The notes under the pieces are model-generated. The model was given only the letters and a program-made list of their open reading frames with translations. It ran no database searches and had not been told where the DNA came from. Made by a program: the position numbers and the translations under genes. Below, piece by piece: positions 51,936 through 60,423 of a DNA stretch of 64,000 bases. The number at the start of each line of letters is the position of its first letter. Within the stretch, counting starts at the first letter, position 1. This DNA is from an uncultured Cohaesibacter sp. GTDB lineage: Bacteria; Pseudomonadota; Alphaproteobacteria; Rhizobiales; Cohaesibacteraceae. Location of the stretch: contig NZ_OY782507.1 of NCBI RefSeq assembly GCF_963677725.1, forward strand, positions 1,984,001 through 2,048,000. The letters are read 5' to 3'.

Positions 51936-53015
51936 TCACACAAGCGGGACCAGATGATTGTCCCACTGGTAACTAAAGCTCTGGTGGTGGAGCGTGGTGA
52001 CACCTTTGCTAATACTGATTTCTCCACTGCCAGCCGAGCGGATAAGATCCTTACCCTTGAAGGCAATTCCACAAACGTCGGATTCTTCAATGGCGTCGAC
52101 GAAGCGGCCGGTCTTGGCGTTCATCAGCAGCAACAAGCCACCGCGCGGTGAGGAAGCCGCGAGCAGATTCATGTCAGAAGAATAGGCAATGCTGCCAATA
52201 TAGCCCTTGAGGCGCTGGTGGAGGTGATCAGGCACTTCCATGAGGCGCGCTTTCCGCCCGGGCTTGTGCAACCCGATCAGCGCAGGGCTGTCATGGATAT
52301 CCCCTTGCCATTGCATGCCAAACGCCACCTGACCGTCCGAGCCGACCCCAAGATGACGAATGGAATTCTTGTGCATCTTGTGTGGCAAGGTCAGTTGTTC
52401 GGTTACCTCACCCTTCAAGGTCAGGTAAGTCAGATTGGGCTCCATCACCGGGATGTTGAGCTTTTGCCGCCCGCTATCGGGATGGGTCTCGATACCCCCA
52501 TTGGCAACCACCAGATGCTTGCCATCAGGCATCAGCTTCACATCGTGTGGACCGACGCCATTGGAGGGGAATTCGCCGATGCGTTCATACCAGCGATCAG
52601 CTCTCCAGACCCCGATCACGCCGTTCGAATTTTCAAAGTCATTTTCGCTGGTGAAGAGATATTTGCCATCCTTGCTGTAGGTGCCATGGCCATAGAAATG
52701 CCGCCCTCTTGGTGGTTCAAGCACCTGACGGATCAAGCCGTTCGCGCAATCGACCACCAAGGCGAACCGGCCTGGACGACGGGCAAAGCTGACAATTTCA
52801 GCATGCATGGGATGGGCCGCCGCTGCATGGCCACGATCTGGCAGAGGAACTTCAAAGGAAATGTTCCCTTCATCGTTGAGACCGAACAGGGCATAAGCAC
52901 CATTTTGCTTTCTGGCGGCAGAGACATAGGACGTCGCACAAACATCGGCCCATGTGAGCGTCGGGCACAAGCCGAAGGCTGCCATAGCAGCCATGAAGGT
53001 GCGGCGGTTTGTCAT
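51936..53015 (-). CDS. DUF1513 protein, exported beta-propeller-like
   Basis: A 359-residue exported protein of the DUF1513 family. The N-terminus 'MTNRRTFMAAMAAFGLCPTLTWA' is a twin-arginine-like signal. The body has repeated 'GHGTYSKDGKYLFTSEN' and 'VGPHDVKLMPDGKHLVVANGGIETHP' strands, suggesting a beta-propeller. It is regularly found last in operons with imelysins and a di-heme oxidoreductase, as here. I chose the ATG at 53015, with GGAG nine bases upstream. Its function is not known; iron-related by association. Confidence 0.88.
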   Translation of the reverse strand: MTNRRTFMAAMAAFGLCPTLTWADVCATSYVSAARKQNGAYALFGLNDEGNISFEVPLPDRGHAAAAHPMHAEIVSFARRPGRFALVVDCANGLIRQVLEPPRGRHFYGHGTYSKDGKYLFTSENDFENSNGVIGVWRADRWYERIGEFPSNGVGPHDVKLMPDGKHLVVANGGIETHPDSGRQKLNIPVMEPNLTYLTLKGEVTEQLTLPHKMHKNSIRHLGVGSDGQVAFGMQWQGDIHDSPALIGLHKPGRKARLMEVPDHLHQRLKGYIGSIAYSSDMNLLAASSPRGGLLLLMNAKTGRFVDAIEESDVCGIAFKGKDLIRSAGSGEISISKGVTTLHHQSFSYQWDNHLVPLV

Positions 53016-53019
53016 GTGA

Positions 53020-54027
53020 TCAGTCTCCATCCAGTGAGTTGAAACCGGCTCCAATACCAAGCTTTTGTGCAAGATAGACATCCAGAAAATCAAGGATCTG
53101 TTTGATTGCCCCTTGCAAGGCCTCCACCCGGATACGGCCTTGAATCGTGGCGACGGTCGAGAAGGTGGGGTCGTCGAGCGCTTCGGCCAGCTTCAGCGCA
53201 TTTGCAAAGCGATCATCAATATCGGCATCCCCATCGGAGAGCATCATGGCCAGCTCGCGGGTGCTTTCAAGCGAGACCTCGACGTTGCGCAGCGAGCGCG
53301 CGGAGCGCCATGCCTCAGCGCGACGCGGACGGGGCTTTTTAAAGGTGCCCATGGGCCGGCCGATGCGGGTGTCTGCGGTGAATTCCAGCCCGGTTTTAAG
53401 AGCGGTATAGACTTGCTGCACCGCTTCGGCCTTGGTGCGATAGATGTCGTTGCCCGGCTTGCTCAAAAGCGCGCCATAGTCCGCCTGCCATTCGTCAAGA
53501 ATGGCCTTGGCATTCACCGTGATATCGGCGGTGATCAGCTTGACGAGGTCACAATAATGCTTGGCGGGCTTTTCAACAAAGCTCTTGTCATAGAGCAGGA
53601 AATCAAGGGCATAGAACCCTCTACCGGCGATCGAGACATGGCGGAATTCCTCAAGATTGGCCAGTGCGGGATCGTCGCCCTTCAAAAGCTTGTGCAGGGT
53701 TTTGGGGGTAAAGCCCTTGCTATCGGGCCAGAAGGCCAGTGCGAAGGCACGGTCTTCCTTTTCCGAAGGCCCAAAGCGCAAATGGCTCACAGCAATCCAT
53801 GCATCAAAGGCGGCGTTGTAAGCCTCTTTGAGATCGTCCGGATTGGTGCCACAAGCCGTTTGGGCGACCTGTTCCAGCGTCTGGGCGCTTTCAACCAGCG
53901 TTTCGTAACGGGGAAGGATATGGGCCTGTACGATCCCCTCAAGATCCACATCCTGTGCCGGGTTATCAGCAAAGGCGGGATTTGCAGCCATCAACAGGGT
54001 GCAAAGGGCAAGGCAGTATTTGAGCAT
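53020..54027 (-). CDS. Imelysin-family periplasmic protein lacking the HxxE motif
   Basis: A 335-residue periplasmic protein of the imelysin (M75) family. The signal peptide ends at 'PAFA-DNP' near residue 21. Family features are 'ILPRYETLVESAQTLEQVAQTAC', 'AFDAWIAVSHLRFGPSE' and 'GFYALDFLLYD'. At the spot where imelysins have GxHxxE, this protein reads FYALD, so both the His and Glu are replaced (Tyr and Asp). It follows the di-heme gene and ends just before the DUF1513 start. A role in iron or metal uptake is inferred from the family. Confidence 0.88.
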   Translation of the reverse strand: MLKYCLALCTLLMAANPAFADNPAQDVDLEGIVQAHILPRYETLVESAQTLEQVAQTACGTNPDDLKEAYNAAFDAWIAVSHLRFGPSEKEDRAFALAFWPDSKGFTPKTLHKLLKGDDPALANLEEFRHVSIAGRGFYALDFLLYDKSFVEKPAKHYCDLVKLITADITVNAKAILDEWQADYGALLSKPGNDIYRTKAEAVQQVYTALKTGLEFTADTRIGRPMGTFKKPRPRRAEAWRSARSLRNVEVSLESTRELAMMLSDGDADIDDRFANALKLAEALDDPTFSTVATIQGRIRVEALQGAIKQILDFLDVYLAQKLGIGAGFNSLDGD

Positions 54028-54151
54028 TTTACCATCCAGTCCCAGTCCAGCGAAAACGTACCCAGACTGTCAGTCGATCATTGGGCGGGAATGCAAGATC
54101 CCCTCATTATAGCGCGTTCGTTATCTATCAGCTATTGGCATGTCTGTCATA

Positions 54152-55711
54152 TTACAGACTTTCCAAAAATTGGATCAGGGCCTGTCTCTGCGAGGGTTCC
54201 ATGGCAATGACCTGATCGCGCTGGCTTTGGGCTTCGCCCCCATGCCATATCACCGCCTCAAGCAAGGAGCGGGCGCGACCATCATGCAAATAGGTCGCCT
54301 TGCCGGTCACCTGTTGGCTCAACCCCACGCCCCAGAGCGGCGGGGTGCGCCATTCGCGCCCATTGGCCACCGCCTCTGGGCGATGGTCGGCCAGCCCCTC
54401 GCCCATATCGTGGAGCAAAAGGTCGCTATAGGGCCAGATCAGCTGGAAGGATTGCTCGGCGCGGTCCGCCAAGCGGTGGGTGACAAAGGACGGGCGATGA
54501 CAGGCCACACAGCCGGTCTGATAGAATAGTTGCTTGCCTTTGAGCACTTCGGGGTCATCCACGACCCTGCGTGCTGGCACCGCCAGATTGCGGCTATAGA
54601 AGGTCACCAGATCCAGACCGGTGTCATCCACCTCAAAGACGCGGCTGTCGCGATCACCATGGGGCGCTGCGCGGCACCGGCTCTGTGCCTTGGTGCACTC
54701 GCCCCATGGATTTTGATGAAGCGACGTTGAAATGCCTATGTCTCCGCTAAAGGCATCGGCTGCCTGCTGGCGGATGGTGGGCATGCCGGCCTTGAGGCCA
54801 AAGCGTCCCAGCATCGGGCGTTCATATTCCAATGACCAGACGATGTTCGGGCGGCCAGAAATGCCGTCGCCATCCGCATCATTCGGGTCGGCCATGGTCA
54901 GAATGTCGGCGGCGGGAATGGCTTCAAGCAGCCCCAGCCCGATCATTGGCGGAGCCACACGCGGGCTCAACATCGCATCCTTATGGAGCGGTCCATAGCC
55001 AAGCGCAGTCGTAAGATAGGTCGGGGCACGCAGGGTAACCGTCTCACCGCCGCTGAGTGCAACCGGTTTTTCCTCATACTGCACCTTGAGCTGATACTCC
55101 GCCCCATGACCCACAGCGCCAAAATCCTGCAACTGGAACCCGTAGGTCGGCTCAGGCGCATAGGCATGGTAGCCGGGAATTTGTTTTTGCAGAGGATGGG
55201 ATGGGGCCGGCACTGAGACGCGCAGCAGCATGGAGACCGCGCTGTCATCGCTGTTCTCGGGCGGGTGGCCTCGGCCATCATTGATATGACAGCGAGCACA
55301 GGAGCGTGCGTTATAAAGCGGACCAAGGCCGTCTGACGCCTTGGTGGAGGAGGGAGAAGAGACCCACAATTTCTCGAACAGGCTGTTGCCCAACTCAAAA
55401 TCGAGCGTTTTGTCAAAGACCATATTGGCAGAAGGCTGCGCAAAGGCGCGCTTATCCAGACGCCTTGCAAGCGTGGCGGCACCTGCGGACTTCGCTTCGA
55501 ATGTCTGGGGTTTGGTGAAGTCGGTAGGATATGCGGTGGCAGCCTTGATCCGCGCATGCTCGGCCTGGGTCCGGGGCACGACCATTAGATGAGGGTCGTC
55601 CGCAATGGCATTGTAAACGGCTGGAGGCATCCGGTCAGCGGCGCTGAGGGAATCGGCCAGCGCTGTCGTTGCCAGACAAACTGCGGCGGCAAGGATCAGA
55701 AATCGGGTCAT
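54152..55711 (-). CDS. Di-heme c-type oxidoreductase (DHOR/'thiol oxidoreductase' family)
   Basis: A 519-residue periplasmic cytochrome-like protein. The signal peptide ends at 'TALA-DSL' near residue 19. Two c-type heme sites are seen: CARCH at 138-142 and CVACH at 401-405. 'LGPLYNARSCARCHINDGRG' and 'HDMGEGLADHRP', 'REWRTPPLWGVGLSQ' are typical of DUF1111/DHOR proteins. It sits between two imelysin genes, so electron transfer to iron in the periplasm is plausible. The donor and acceptor are unknown. Confidence 0.9.
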   Translation of the reverse strand: MTRFLILAAAVCLATTALADSLSAADRMPPAVYNAIADDPHLMVVPRTQAEHARIKAATAYPTDFTKPQTFEAKSAGAATLARRLDKRAFAQPSANMVFDKTLDFELGNSLFEKLWVSSPSSTKASDGLGPLYNARSCARCHINDGRGHPPENSDDSAVSMLLRVSVPAPSHPLQKQIPGYHAYAPEPTYGFQLQDFGAVGHGAEYQLKVQYEEKPVALSGGETVTLRAPTYLTTALGYGPLHKDAMLSPRVAPPMIGLGLLEAIPAADILTMADPNDADGDGISGRPNIVWSLEYERPMLGRFGLKAGMPTIRQQAADAFSGDIGISTSLHQNPWGECTKAQSRCRAAPHGDRDSRVFEVDDTGLDLVTFYSRNLAVPARRVVDDPEVLKGKQLFYQTGCVACHRPSFVTHRLADRAEQSFQLIWPYSDLLLHDMGEGLADHRPEAVANGREWRTPPLWGVGLSQQVTGKATYLHDGRARSLLEAVIWHGGEAQSQRDQVIAMEPSQRQALIQFLESL

Positions 55712-55736
55712 GGGGGTAATCAGTCGAGAGAGAAAA

Positions 55737-55761
55737 GATGCGGCCCCAGAAGAGCCGCATC
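55737..55761 (-). terminator. Stem-loop after the first imelysin gene
   Basis: GATGCGGC (55737-55744) and GCCGCATC (55754-55761) form a perfect 8-bp stem with a 9-base loop. The minus strand continues TTTTCTCTC. It lies 12 bases after the imelysin stop and before the di-heme gene, so the first gene should be expressed more than the rest. Confidence 0.75.
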
Positions 55762-55773
55762 CCGTATCAGGCT

Positions 55774-57042
55774 TTATTCAAAAACCTTGTTTGGATTGTC
55801 GAGGCTGTCAGAGCCTTCAAACTCGACCTTATCGAGCTGCAAGGATGTGACGACGCGCTCGATGCTTTTGGTCTGATCAACCAGCGCATTGACGCCACCC
55901 ATGATCAGCTCCTCGCCGCCCTTGTTGCCACGCTCCAGCATGGAATCGTAGCTGAATCCTGCCTCGGCTGCGGTTTTGATCCGGCCAAGCTTCATCATGG
56001 TTGCCGCCAGTTTGCCACGCAGTTCAGCGTCCAAATCCTTGTCAGACTCAGCAACCAGCGACGACAGGGAAGCGCCCTTGACGACAGATCCGTCAACACG
56101 GACATATTCGCCAAGATAGACATTCTGGATGCCCAGACCGTCATAATAGTGGCTGTTATGGGTGTTGTCGGAGAAGCAATCATGTTCTTCTTCGGGATCG
56201 TTCAGCATCAGGCCAAGACGCATGCGCTCACCAGCCTGCTCGCCATAGGACAGGGAGCCCATGCCGGTGAGAATGGTGATGACGCCGGCGTTTTCATCTT
56301 CGCTGAGAGCCTTGCGCGCAGCGCCTTCCGGTGCCCATTGGGCGGACATCCAGCCAAGGTCGGAGACGAGCAGATCGGTCGCAGCTTTCAGATAGGCCGC
56401 GCGGCGATCACAATGACCGTTGGTGCAGGCGTCCCCCTTGGCATAATCGGTCCAAGGTCGCTCACCGGCACCATGGGCATGGCCGTTGGTGTCCTGTCCC
56501 CAGAGCAGAAATTCAATCGCGTGGTAACCGGTTGCCACATTGGCTTCGACGCCGTCCGCTTCATGCAGAGTGTCTGCCAGCAGCTCAGGGGTGATTTCGG
56601 TTGCGTCGATTGTCTTGCCGGACAATTCGAATTTCGGGTTGGCAATGACATTCAGGGCCGCATAGGCATTTTCGTCGGTTGGGCCACCATAGGATGGGTC
56701 GACATAGTCGATTAGGCCTTCATCCAGTGGCCATGCATTGACCTTGCCTTCCCAGTCATCAACGATGGCGTTGCCAAAGCGATAGACCTCGGTCTGCTGG
56801 TAAGGCACGCGGGAGGCCAACCAAGCGGCTTTGGCCTTTTGCAAGGTGTTTGCCGACGGATCGGCGATCAGCGCATCGACAGCGGTCTGCAGTTTTTTCG
56901 CGGTTGCAAGGCTGTCTTGATATTTTGCTTCTGCAATATTGGCGTAGGTTGCCAGAATGTCGCCCTTTTCAGATGCCTGAGCACCGAAAGTCAGCCCCAT
57001 CGTCACAGCAACAGAATAGATTATAAGGTCGCGTTTTTTCAT
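55774..57042 (-). CDS. Imelysin-family protein with HxxE motif (IrpA-like)
   Basis: A 422-residue periplasmic imelysin. The signal peptide ends near 'GAQA-SEK' at residue 23. The motif GxHxxE is intact in 'GYHAIEFLLWGQD' (His174, Glu177). Length and 'VNAWPLDEGLIDYVDPSYGG' resemble the iron-regulated IrpA group. It is the first and probably most expressed gene of the operon, as a hairpin follows it. An iron-binding or uptake role is known for some family members and inferred here. No clear Fur or Irr box was found upstream. Confidence 0.9.
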   Translation of the reverse strand: MKKRDLIIYSVAVTMGLTFGAQASEKGDILATYANIAEAKYQDSLATAKKLQTAVDALIADPSANTLQKAKAAWLASRVPYQQTEVYRFGNAIVDDWEGKVNAWPLDEGLIDYVDPSYGGPTDENAYAALNVIANPKFELSGKTIDATEITPELLADTLHEADGVEANVATGYHAIEFLLWGQDTNGHAHGAGERPWTDYAKGDACTNGHCDRRAAYLKAATDLLVSDLGWMSAQWAPEGAARKALSEDENAGVITILTGMGSLSYGEQAGERMRLGLMLNDPEEEHDCFSDNTHNSHYYDGLGIQNVYLGEYVRVDGSVVKGASLSSLVAESDKDLDAELRGKLAATMMKLGRIKTAAEAGFSYDSMLERGNKGGEELIMGGVNALVDQTKSIERVVTSLQLDKVEFEGSDSLDNPNKVFE

Positions 57043-57325
57043 AACGTCGCCCTCTCCCCTTTTTTAAACATTTAGTGTCGACTCCAAGATCTGCCCTGTC
57101 AGGGAGGTAAAATCTCGCAGGTCGACCAAAAGCCTCGTTTTCGGCGCTCTGTCTGATCAAACGGCAGATGGCCTCACGCGGCAAAACCTGAATTAAAATC
57201 TCATGAATGTAAAGTTGAATTTTTAGTACATAATAAAAATGCTGTTGAGAGCGTGTCGCAACAGCATCAAATTACGCTTGAAAATCAAATGGTTTCAGGC
57301 TGTGATTTTTCCTGTTCCGCCTTGC
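57043..57325. other. Gap between gph and the imelysin operon
   Basis: 283 bases. It holds the gph terminator (57235-57267) and must hold the promoter of the imelysin operon below it. I see no classical Fur or ICE box; an AT-rich dyad at 57220-57239 belongs to the terminator tail. Confidence 0.45.
57235..57267 (-). terminator. Rho-independent terminator of fbp-cbbY-gph
   Basis: ATGCTGTTG (57239-57247) and CAACAGCAT (57259-57267) form a perfect 9-bp stem with an 11-base loop. On the minus strand it is followed by TTTTTATTATG. It is 58 bases after the gph stop. Confidence 0.88.
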
Positions 57326-57988
57326 TCACCCAAGGATATAAGCCCGTAGGGCATCGTAATGGGAGAAGGAAAAGCTGTGAGGCAGGCTTTCAAGCGGCGC
57401 CTTGCGATAGCCCTCGCTGTAAAGGGCAAAGGGGGCAGAGGCGACGCGTGCGGTCTCGGCGTCGACTTCGCTGTCGCCGACATAAAGGCATTGATCGACA
57501 CTCAATTCACCATCGCCCAATGCCGCCAGAGTGGCCAGCAATGGCTCGGCGGCTGGCTTGCGCTGGGGCAAGGTGTCGCCACCAATGACCTTGGAGAAAT
57601 AACGGGCCATGTCGAGATCCTTAAGGATCAGCAGGGTCTGGGCCTCGGGCTTGTTCGTGCAAAGGCCCAGCGGGATGCCCGCTTCGGCCAGCGCATCAAG
57701 GCAGTCGCGGACGCCCGGATAAAGAGTCGTGCGGCCAGTGATCGACGCATTGTAGTGATCGAGAAAGGCTTTGACCAAGGCCTTCTGGCTCTCCGCATCG
57801 CGCGGCAGATCTGTGGCTTTGCTGATACGCTCCACCAGATTGTGAACACCATTGCCAACAAAGGACCGCACGGTTGGCAGATCCAGCGGCGTCTTGCCCT
57901 GATCGAGCAACAGTCTTTCGGCTGCGCCATGAAGATCTGGAACGCTGTCGATCAAGGTTCCGTCGAGATCAAAAATGATGGCCTTCAT
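57326..57988 (-). CDS. gph: Phosphoglycolate phosphatase
   Basis: A 220-residue HAD phosphatase that converts 2-phosphoglycolate to glycolate. Motif I 'FDLDGTLIDSVPDL' at residues 6-19, motif II in 'LGLCTNKP', motif III Lys in 'RKPAAEPLLATL', and motif IV in 'YVGDSEVDAETARVA' are all intact. It is encoded with cbbY and fbp, which is the CbbZ context of Calvin-cycle operons, but Gph also handles phosphoglycolate from DNA repair. It is last in a three-gene minus-strand unit. Confidence 0.9.
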   Translation of the reverse strand: MKAIIFDLDGTLIDSVPDLHGAAERLLLDQGKTPLDLPTVRSFVGNGVHNLVERISKATDLPRDAESQKALVKAFLDHYNASITGRTTLYPGVRDCLDALAEAGIPLGLCTNKPEAQTLLILKDLDMARYFSKVIGGDTLPQRKPAAEPLLATLAALGDGELSVDQCLYVGDSEVDAETARVASAPFALYSEGYRKAPLESLPHSFSFSHYDALRAYILG

Positions 57989-58019
57989 GGTCTTTCTTTC
58001 CTTGTCTTTTGGTCTTCAA

Positions 58020-58730
58020 TCAGCTCTTCGTCCCCTCAGCCATCGGGTTGGCCGTGATGGCCAGAATGTGATCCGGCTCGAGATGATCGGACACCCAGTC
58101 GGCGGCGCTCAGATCATCTTCGCGGCAATAGAGGCTTGGGGAGGCATAGACCGCCAGACCAACGGCCTTGGCGGACGCGATGCCCGATTGGCTGCCTTCG
58201 AAGGCAAGGCATTCTTCTGGTGCCAAGCCAAGGCGTTCGAGCGCCAGATGGTAGAGGTTGGATACCGACCCCTTATGGCCCATTTCTTCGCAGGCCGCAA
58301 CGACTTCGAAAATTTCGTCCGCCGCTTGCCCCCAGCAAGAGCGACAGAGCGCCTCCACATGAGGCCGCTTGGCGGTGGTGGCAATGGCCAGCCGCAACCC
58401 GCGCTGGCTGGCATGGGAAATCAGCTCCTCCACCCCGGCCCGCAAGGACAAAAGCCCCTCGGACAAGAGCTCGCGGTAGCGGCGCGTCTTGGCTTTGTAG
58501 ATGGCACGGATTTCCGGATCCTGCAGCGTTCTCAGGCCATTGGGATGGGCTTTCTGATAGGCTCGCATCCGCTCCTTGCCGCCGGTGATGCGCAGCAGTT
58601 TGTGATAGGTTTCCCTGGACCAATACCAATCGAGATGGAAAAAATCGAATGTGTCGTTGAAGGCTCGCCGATGAGCCTCCTCGGTCTCGGCGAGGATCCC
58701 GTCCACGTCGAATATCAGCGCCTTTATCAT
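58020..58730 (-). CDS. cbbY: CbbY-type HAD phosphatase
   Basis: A 236-residue HAD phosphatase. 'FDVDGILAETEEAHRRAFNDTF' at residues 7-28 and 'LLRITGGKERMRAY' match CbbY, which removes the RubisCO inhibitor xylulose 1,5-bisphosphate. The usual DVDGT is DVDGI here. Motif III is in 'HKGSVSNLYHLAL' and motif IV in 'AFEGSQSGIASAKAVG' (Glu-Gly in place of Glu-Asp). It lies between fbp and gph. No RubisCO gene is in the window, so its use here is uncertain. Confidence 0.88.
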   Translation of the reverse strand: MIKALIFDVDGILAETEEAHRRAFNDTFDFFHLDWYWSRETYHKLLRITGGKERMRAYQKAHPNGLRTLQDPEIRAIYKAKTRRYRELLSEGLLSLRAGVEELISHASQRGLRLAIATTAKRPHVEALCRSCWGQAADEIFEVVAACEEMGHKGSVSNLYHLALERLGLAPEECLAFEGSQSGIASAKAVGLAVYASPSLYCREDDLSAADWVSDHLEPDHILAITANPMAEGTKS

Positions 58731-58817
58731 GGTCAGCCCCCCTTTGCCGTCCTGCTGCTGTCCTGGTGAAGGATATGGGGCAATTTGGTGCCCTCAAAAG
58801 GGGGACGAAAGGCGAGG

Positions 58818-59840
58818 TTATCGTCGCCTGTTGGGGACTGCACCCGACAGGAGGTCAAGCTCTTCGTCAGACATGGCGTGATAGTCGGCAACGCGGGTTA
58901 CATTGGTTGAAGATCCGAATACATAGGCGGTGCGCGCATGCAACCTTGGTGCGGTCAGGGACAGGATATCGTTGACGCTGTCAGTTGCCCGGCCACCAGC
59001 CTGTTCAACCAGAAAGGCGATTGGCGCGGCCTCATAGACCATCCGCAAGCGCCCGGCGCTGTAGCCATCACGTTGGTCGGACGGATAGAGAAAAATCCCC
59101 CCCCGGCTCATGATGCGATGGGTTTCGGCCACCAAGGATGCAATCCAGCGCATGTTGAAATTGCGCCCTTTTGGACCTTCTGCCCCGGCCATGCAGATGT
59201 CGATATACGTGCGGACGGGCTTGGACCAGTGGCGATAGTTGGAGGCATTGATGGCATATTCCGAGGAAACCTCGTCAATCATCACATCCTCGCGGACCAA
59301 AGCAAAGCGGCCTGTGTCGGGATCAAGAATATAGAAATGCGTGCCCTTGCCAAAGGTGATCATCAATCCGGTCTGGGGGCCATAGATGACATAGCCTGCG
59401 GCGATTTGCTCGCGCGCCGGACGCAGGATGCTGGCCTCGGCGTCGGCCTTGGCATCGAACAGTGAGAAGATCGTACCGATGGAGACATTGACATCAATAT
59501 TGCCCGAGCCATCGAGCGGATCGATGGCAATCGCCACATGGCCATCGGGGTCAAGCGGCAAGATCTCTTCCTGCTCTTCGGACGCATACCAACGGACATT
59601 GGCAGATCTCAGCTTGTCCCGGAACAGCTTGTCCGCGATGACATCAAGCGCCTTCTGACCATCTCCGTCGCTGTTGACTTCCCCGACTTCCGATCCGAGC
59701 GCCTGCGTCAATGGCCCCTTGGCAATGATGCGGGAGACTTCACGCGCCGCGCCGCACAGGGCGTCAATGGTTGCGAACAGCTCGGCTGGAATGCCATCGG
59801 CTGAGATATTGTGATCCGGTTTTGGCTGAGGCGTCAACAT
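58818..59840 (-). CDS. fbp: Fructose-1,6-bisphosphatase, class I
   Basis: A 340-residue enzyme that removes the 1-phosphate from fructose 1,6-bisphosphate in gluconeogenesis and the Calvin cycle. 'AIDPLDGSGNIDVNVSIGTIFS' holds the metal-binding Asp residues near residue 110. 'SRGGIFLYPSDQRDGYSAGRLRMVYEAAPIAFLVEQAGG' in outline is the C-terminal substrate-binding signature. I chose the ATG at 59840 (MLTPQPKPD), with AGGGA upstream; a GTG at 59858 is the alternative. It heads the cbbY-gph group and may be called cbbF. A broken LysR-type gene lies divergent, where cbbR usually is. Confidence 0.93.
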   Translation of the reverse strand: MLTPQPKPDHNISADGIPAELFATIDALCGAAREVSRIIAKGPLTQALGSEVGEVNSDGDGQKALDVIADKLFRDKLRSANVRWYASEEQEEILPLDPDGHVAIAIDPLDGSGNIDVNVSIGTIFSLFDAKADAEASILRPAREQIAAGYVIYGPQTGLMITFGKGTHFYILDPDTGRFALVREDVMIDEVSSEYAINASNYRHWSKPVRTYIDICMAGAEGPKGRNFNMRWIASLVAETHRIMSRGGIFLYPSDQRDGYSAGRLRMVYEAAPIAFLVEQAGGRATDSVNDILSLTAPRLHARTAYVFGSSTNVTRVADYHAMSDEELDLLSGAVPNRRR

Positions 59841-59938
59841 GGTCCCTAAAACTCCCACTTGGCGGGTTGATTCTTTTATCCCACTGTTTCAACGAAAGAA
59901 AAATCAAAAAATTTCTATCTCGTATTAAAGAAAATCAA

Positions 59939-60115
59939 ATGTGCAAGATCGACGCAGTGACCTTGAAGCAGTTGCGAGCGCTCTGACAAGTCGCCGCACA
60001 GGGTTCGATTTCCGGGGGCGGCAATCGAACTGGGCCTGACCGCCCCTGATGTTCATACCCAGATCCGAAATCTGGAGAAAGCCCCCGATTGCGCAATTCT
60101 TGAACGGTCAGGGAC
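59939..60115 (+). pseudogene. Remnant of a LysR-type regulator gene, probably cbbR
   Basis: The reading frame from the ATG at 59939 gives MCKIDAVTLKQLRAL and then a TGA at 59984-59986. Reading on gives QVAAQGSISG, then the frame must shift by one in a run of five Gs (60014-60018). In the new frame the next codons give AAIELGLTAPDVHTQIRNLE and then an ERSGTSF stretch. Together this is the N-terminal helix-turn-helix of a LysR protein, of the type CbbR has. After about 60115 the match ends; the effector domain is missing. It is divergent from fbp-cbbY-gph, the usual place of cbbR. It cannot make a working protein. Confidence 0.8.
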
Positions 60116-60135
60116 TTCGTTTTGGCGCAAGATGT

Positions 60136-60423
60136 TGTCTTTTTATAGCGCCTGGATTGAAGTAAAGGCAAAGGCTGGAAACCAATGTGTTAGCCGTCCC
60201 TTGGAAAACTAAAATATTATACAACTGTTAAGGATACGCTTAGGCTTGTTTGTTAAGCTTGACTTGTCCGGGCTACGGGTTACGCCTATATCCATGACTC
60301 AGTCTTGTCATGGTTGCCATGCATGATCTTATTCATGGTCGCTACGGATTTAAGCAATTCTGCACTGTCATACGTGTGGAATTTGCGTTACATATCAGGG
60401 CTGGGTGCTGGAGTGTATTGAGT
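60136..60423 (+). promoter_or_regulatory. Gap upstream of tamA with a possible promoter
   Basis: 288 bases with no gene. TTGTCC (60264-60269) and TATATC (60287-60292) are 17 bases apart and could be -35 and -10 boxes for tamA. AT-rich DNA lies at 60210-60240. Nothing else stands out. Confidence 0.3.

Noticed and set aside
57220-57239. AT-rich imperfect dyad considered as a Fur or Irr box for the imelysin operon
   Set aside because: It overlaps the T-run of the gph terminator, matches only 14 of 20 positions, and does not fit Fur or ICE consensus.
59935-60171. 78-codon minus-strand frame in the cbbR remnant
   Set aside because: No ribosome-binding site or homology; the plus strand explains the sequence as a LysR remnant.
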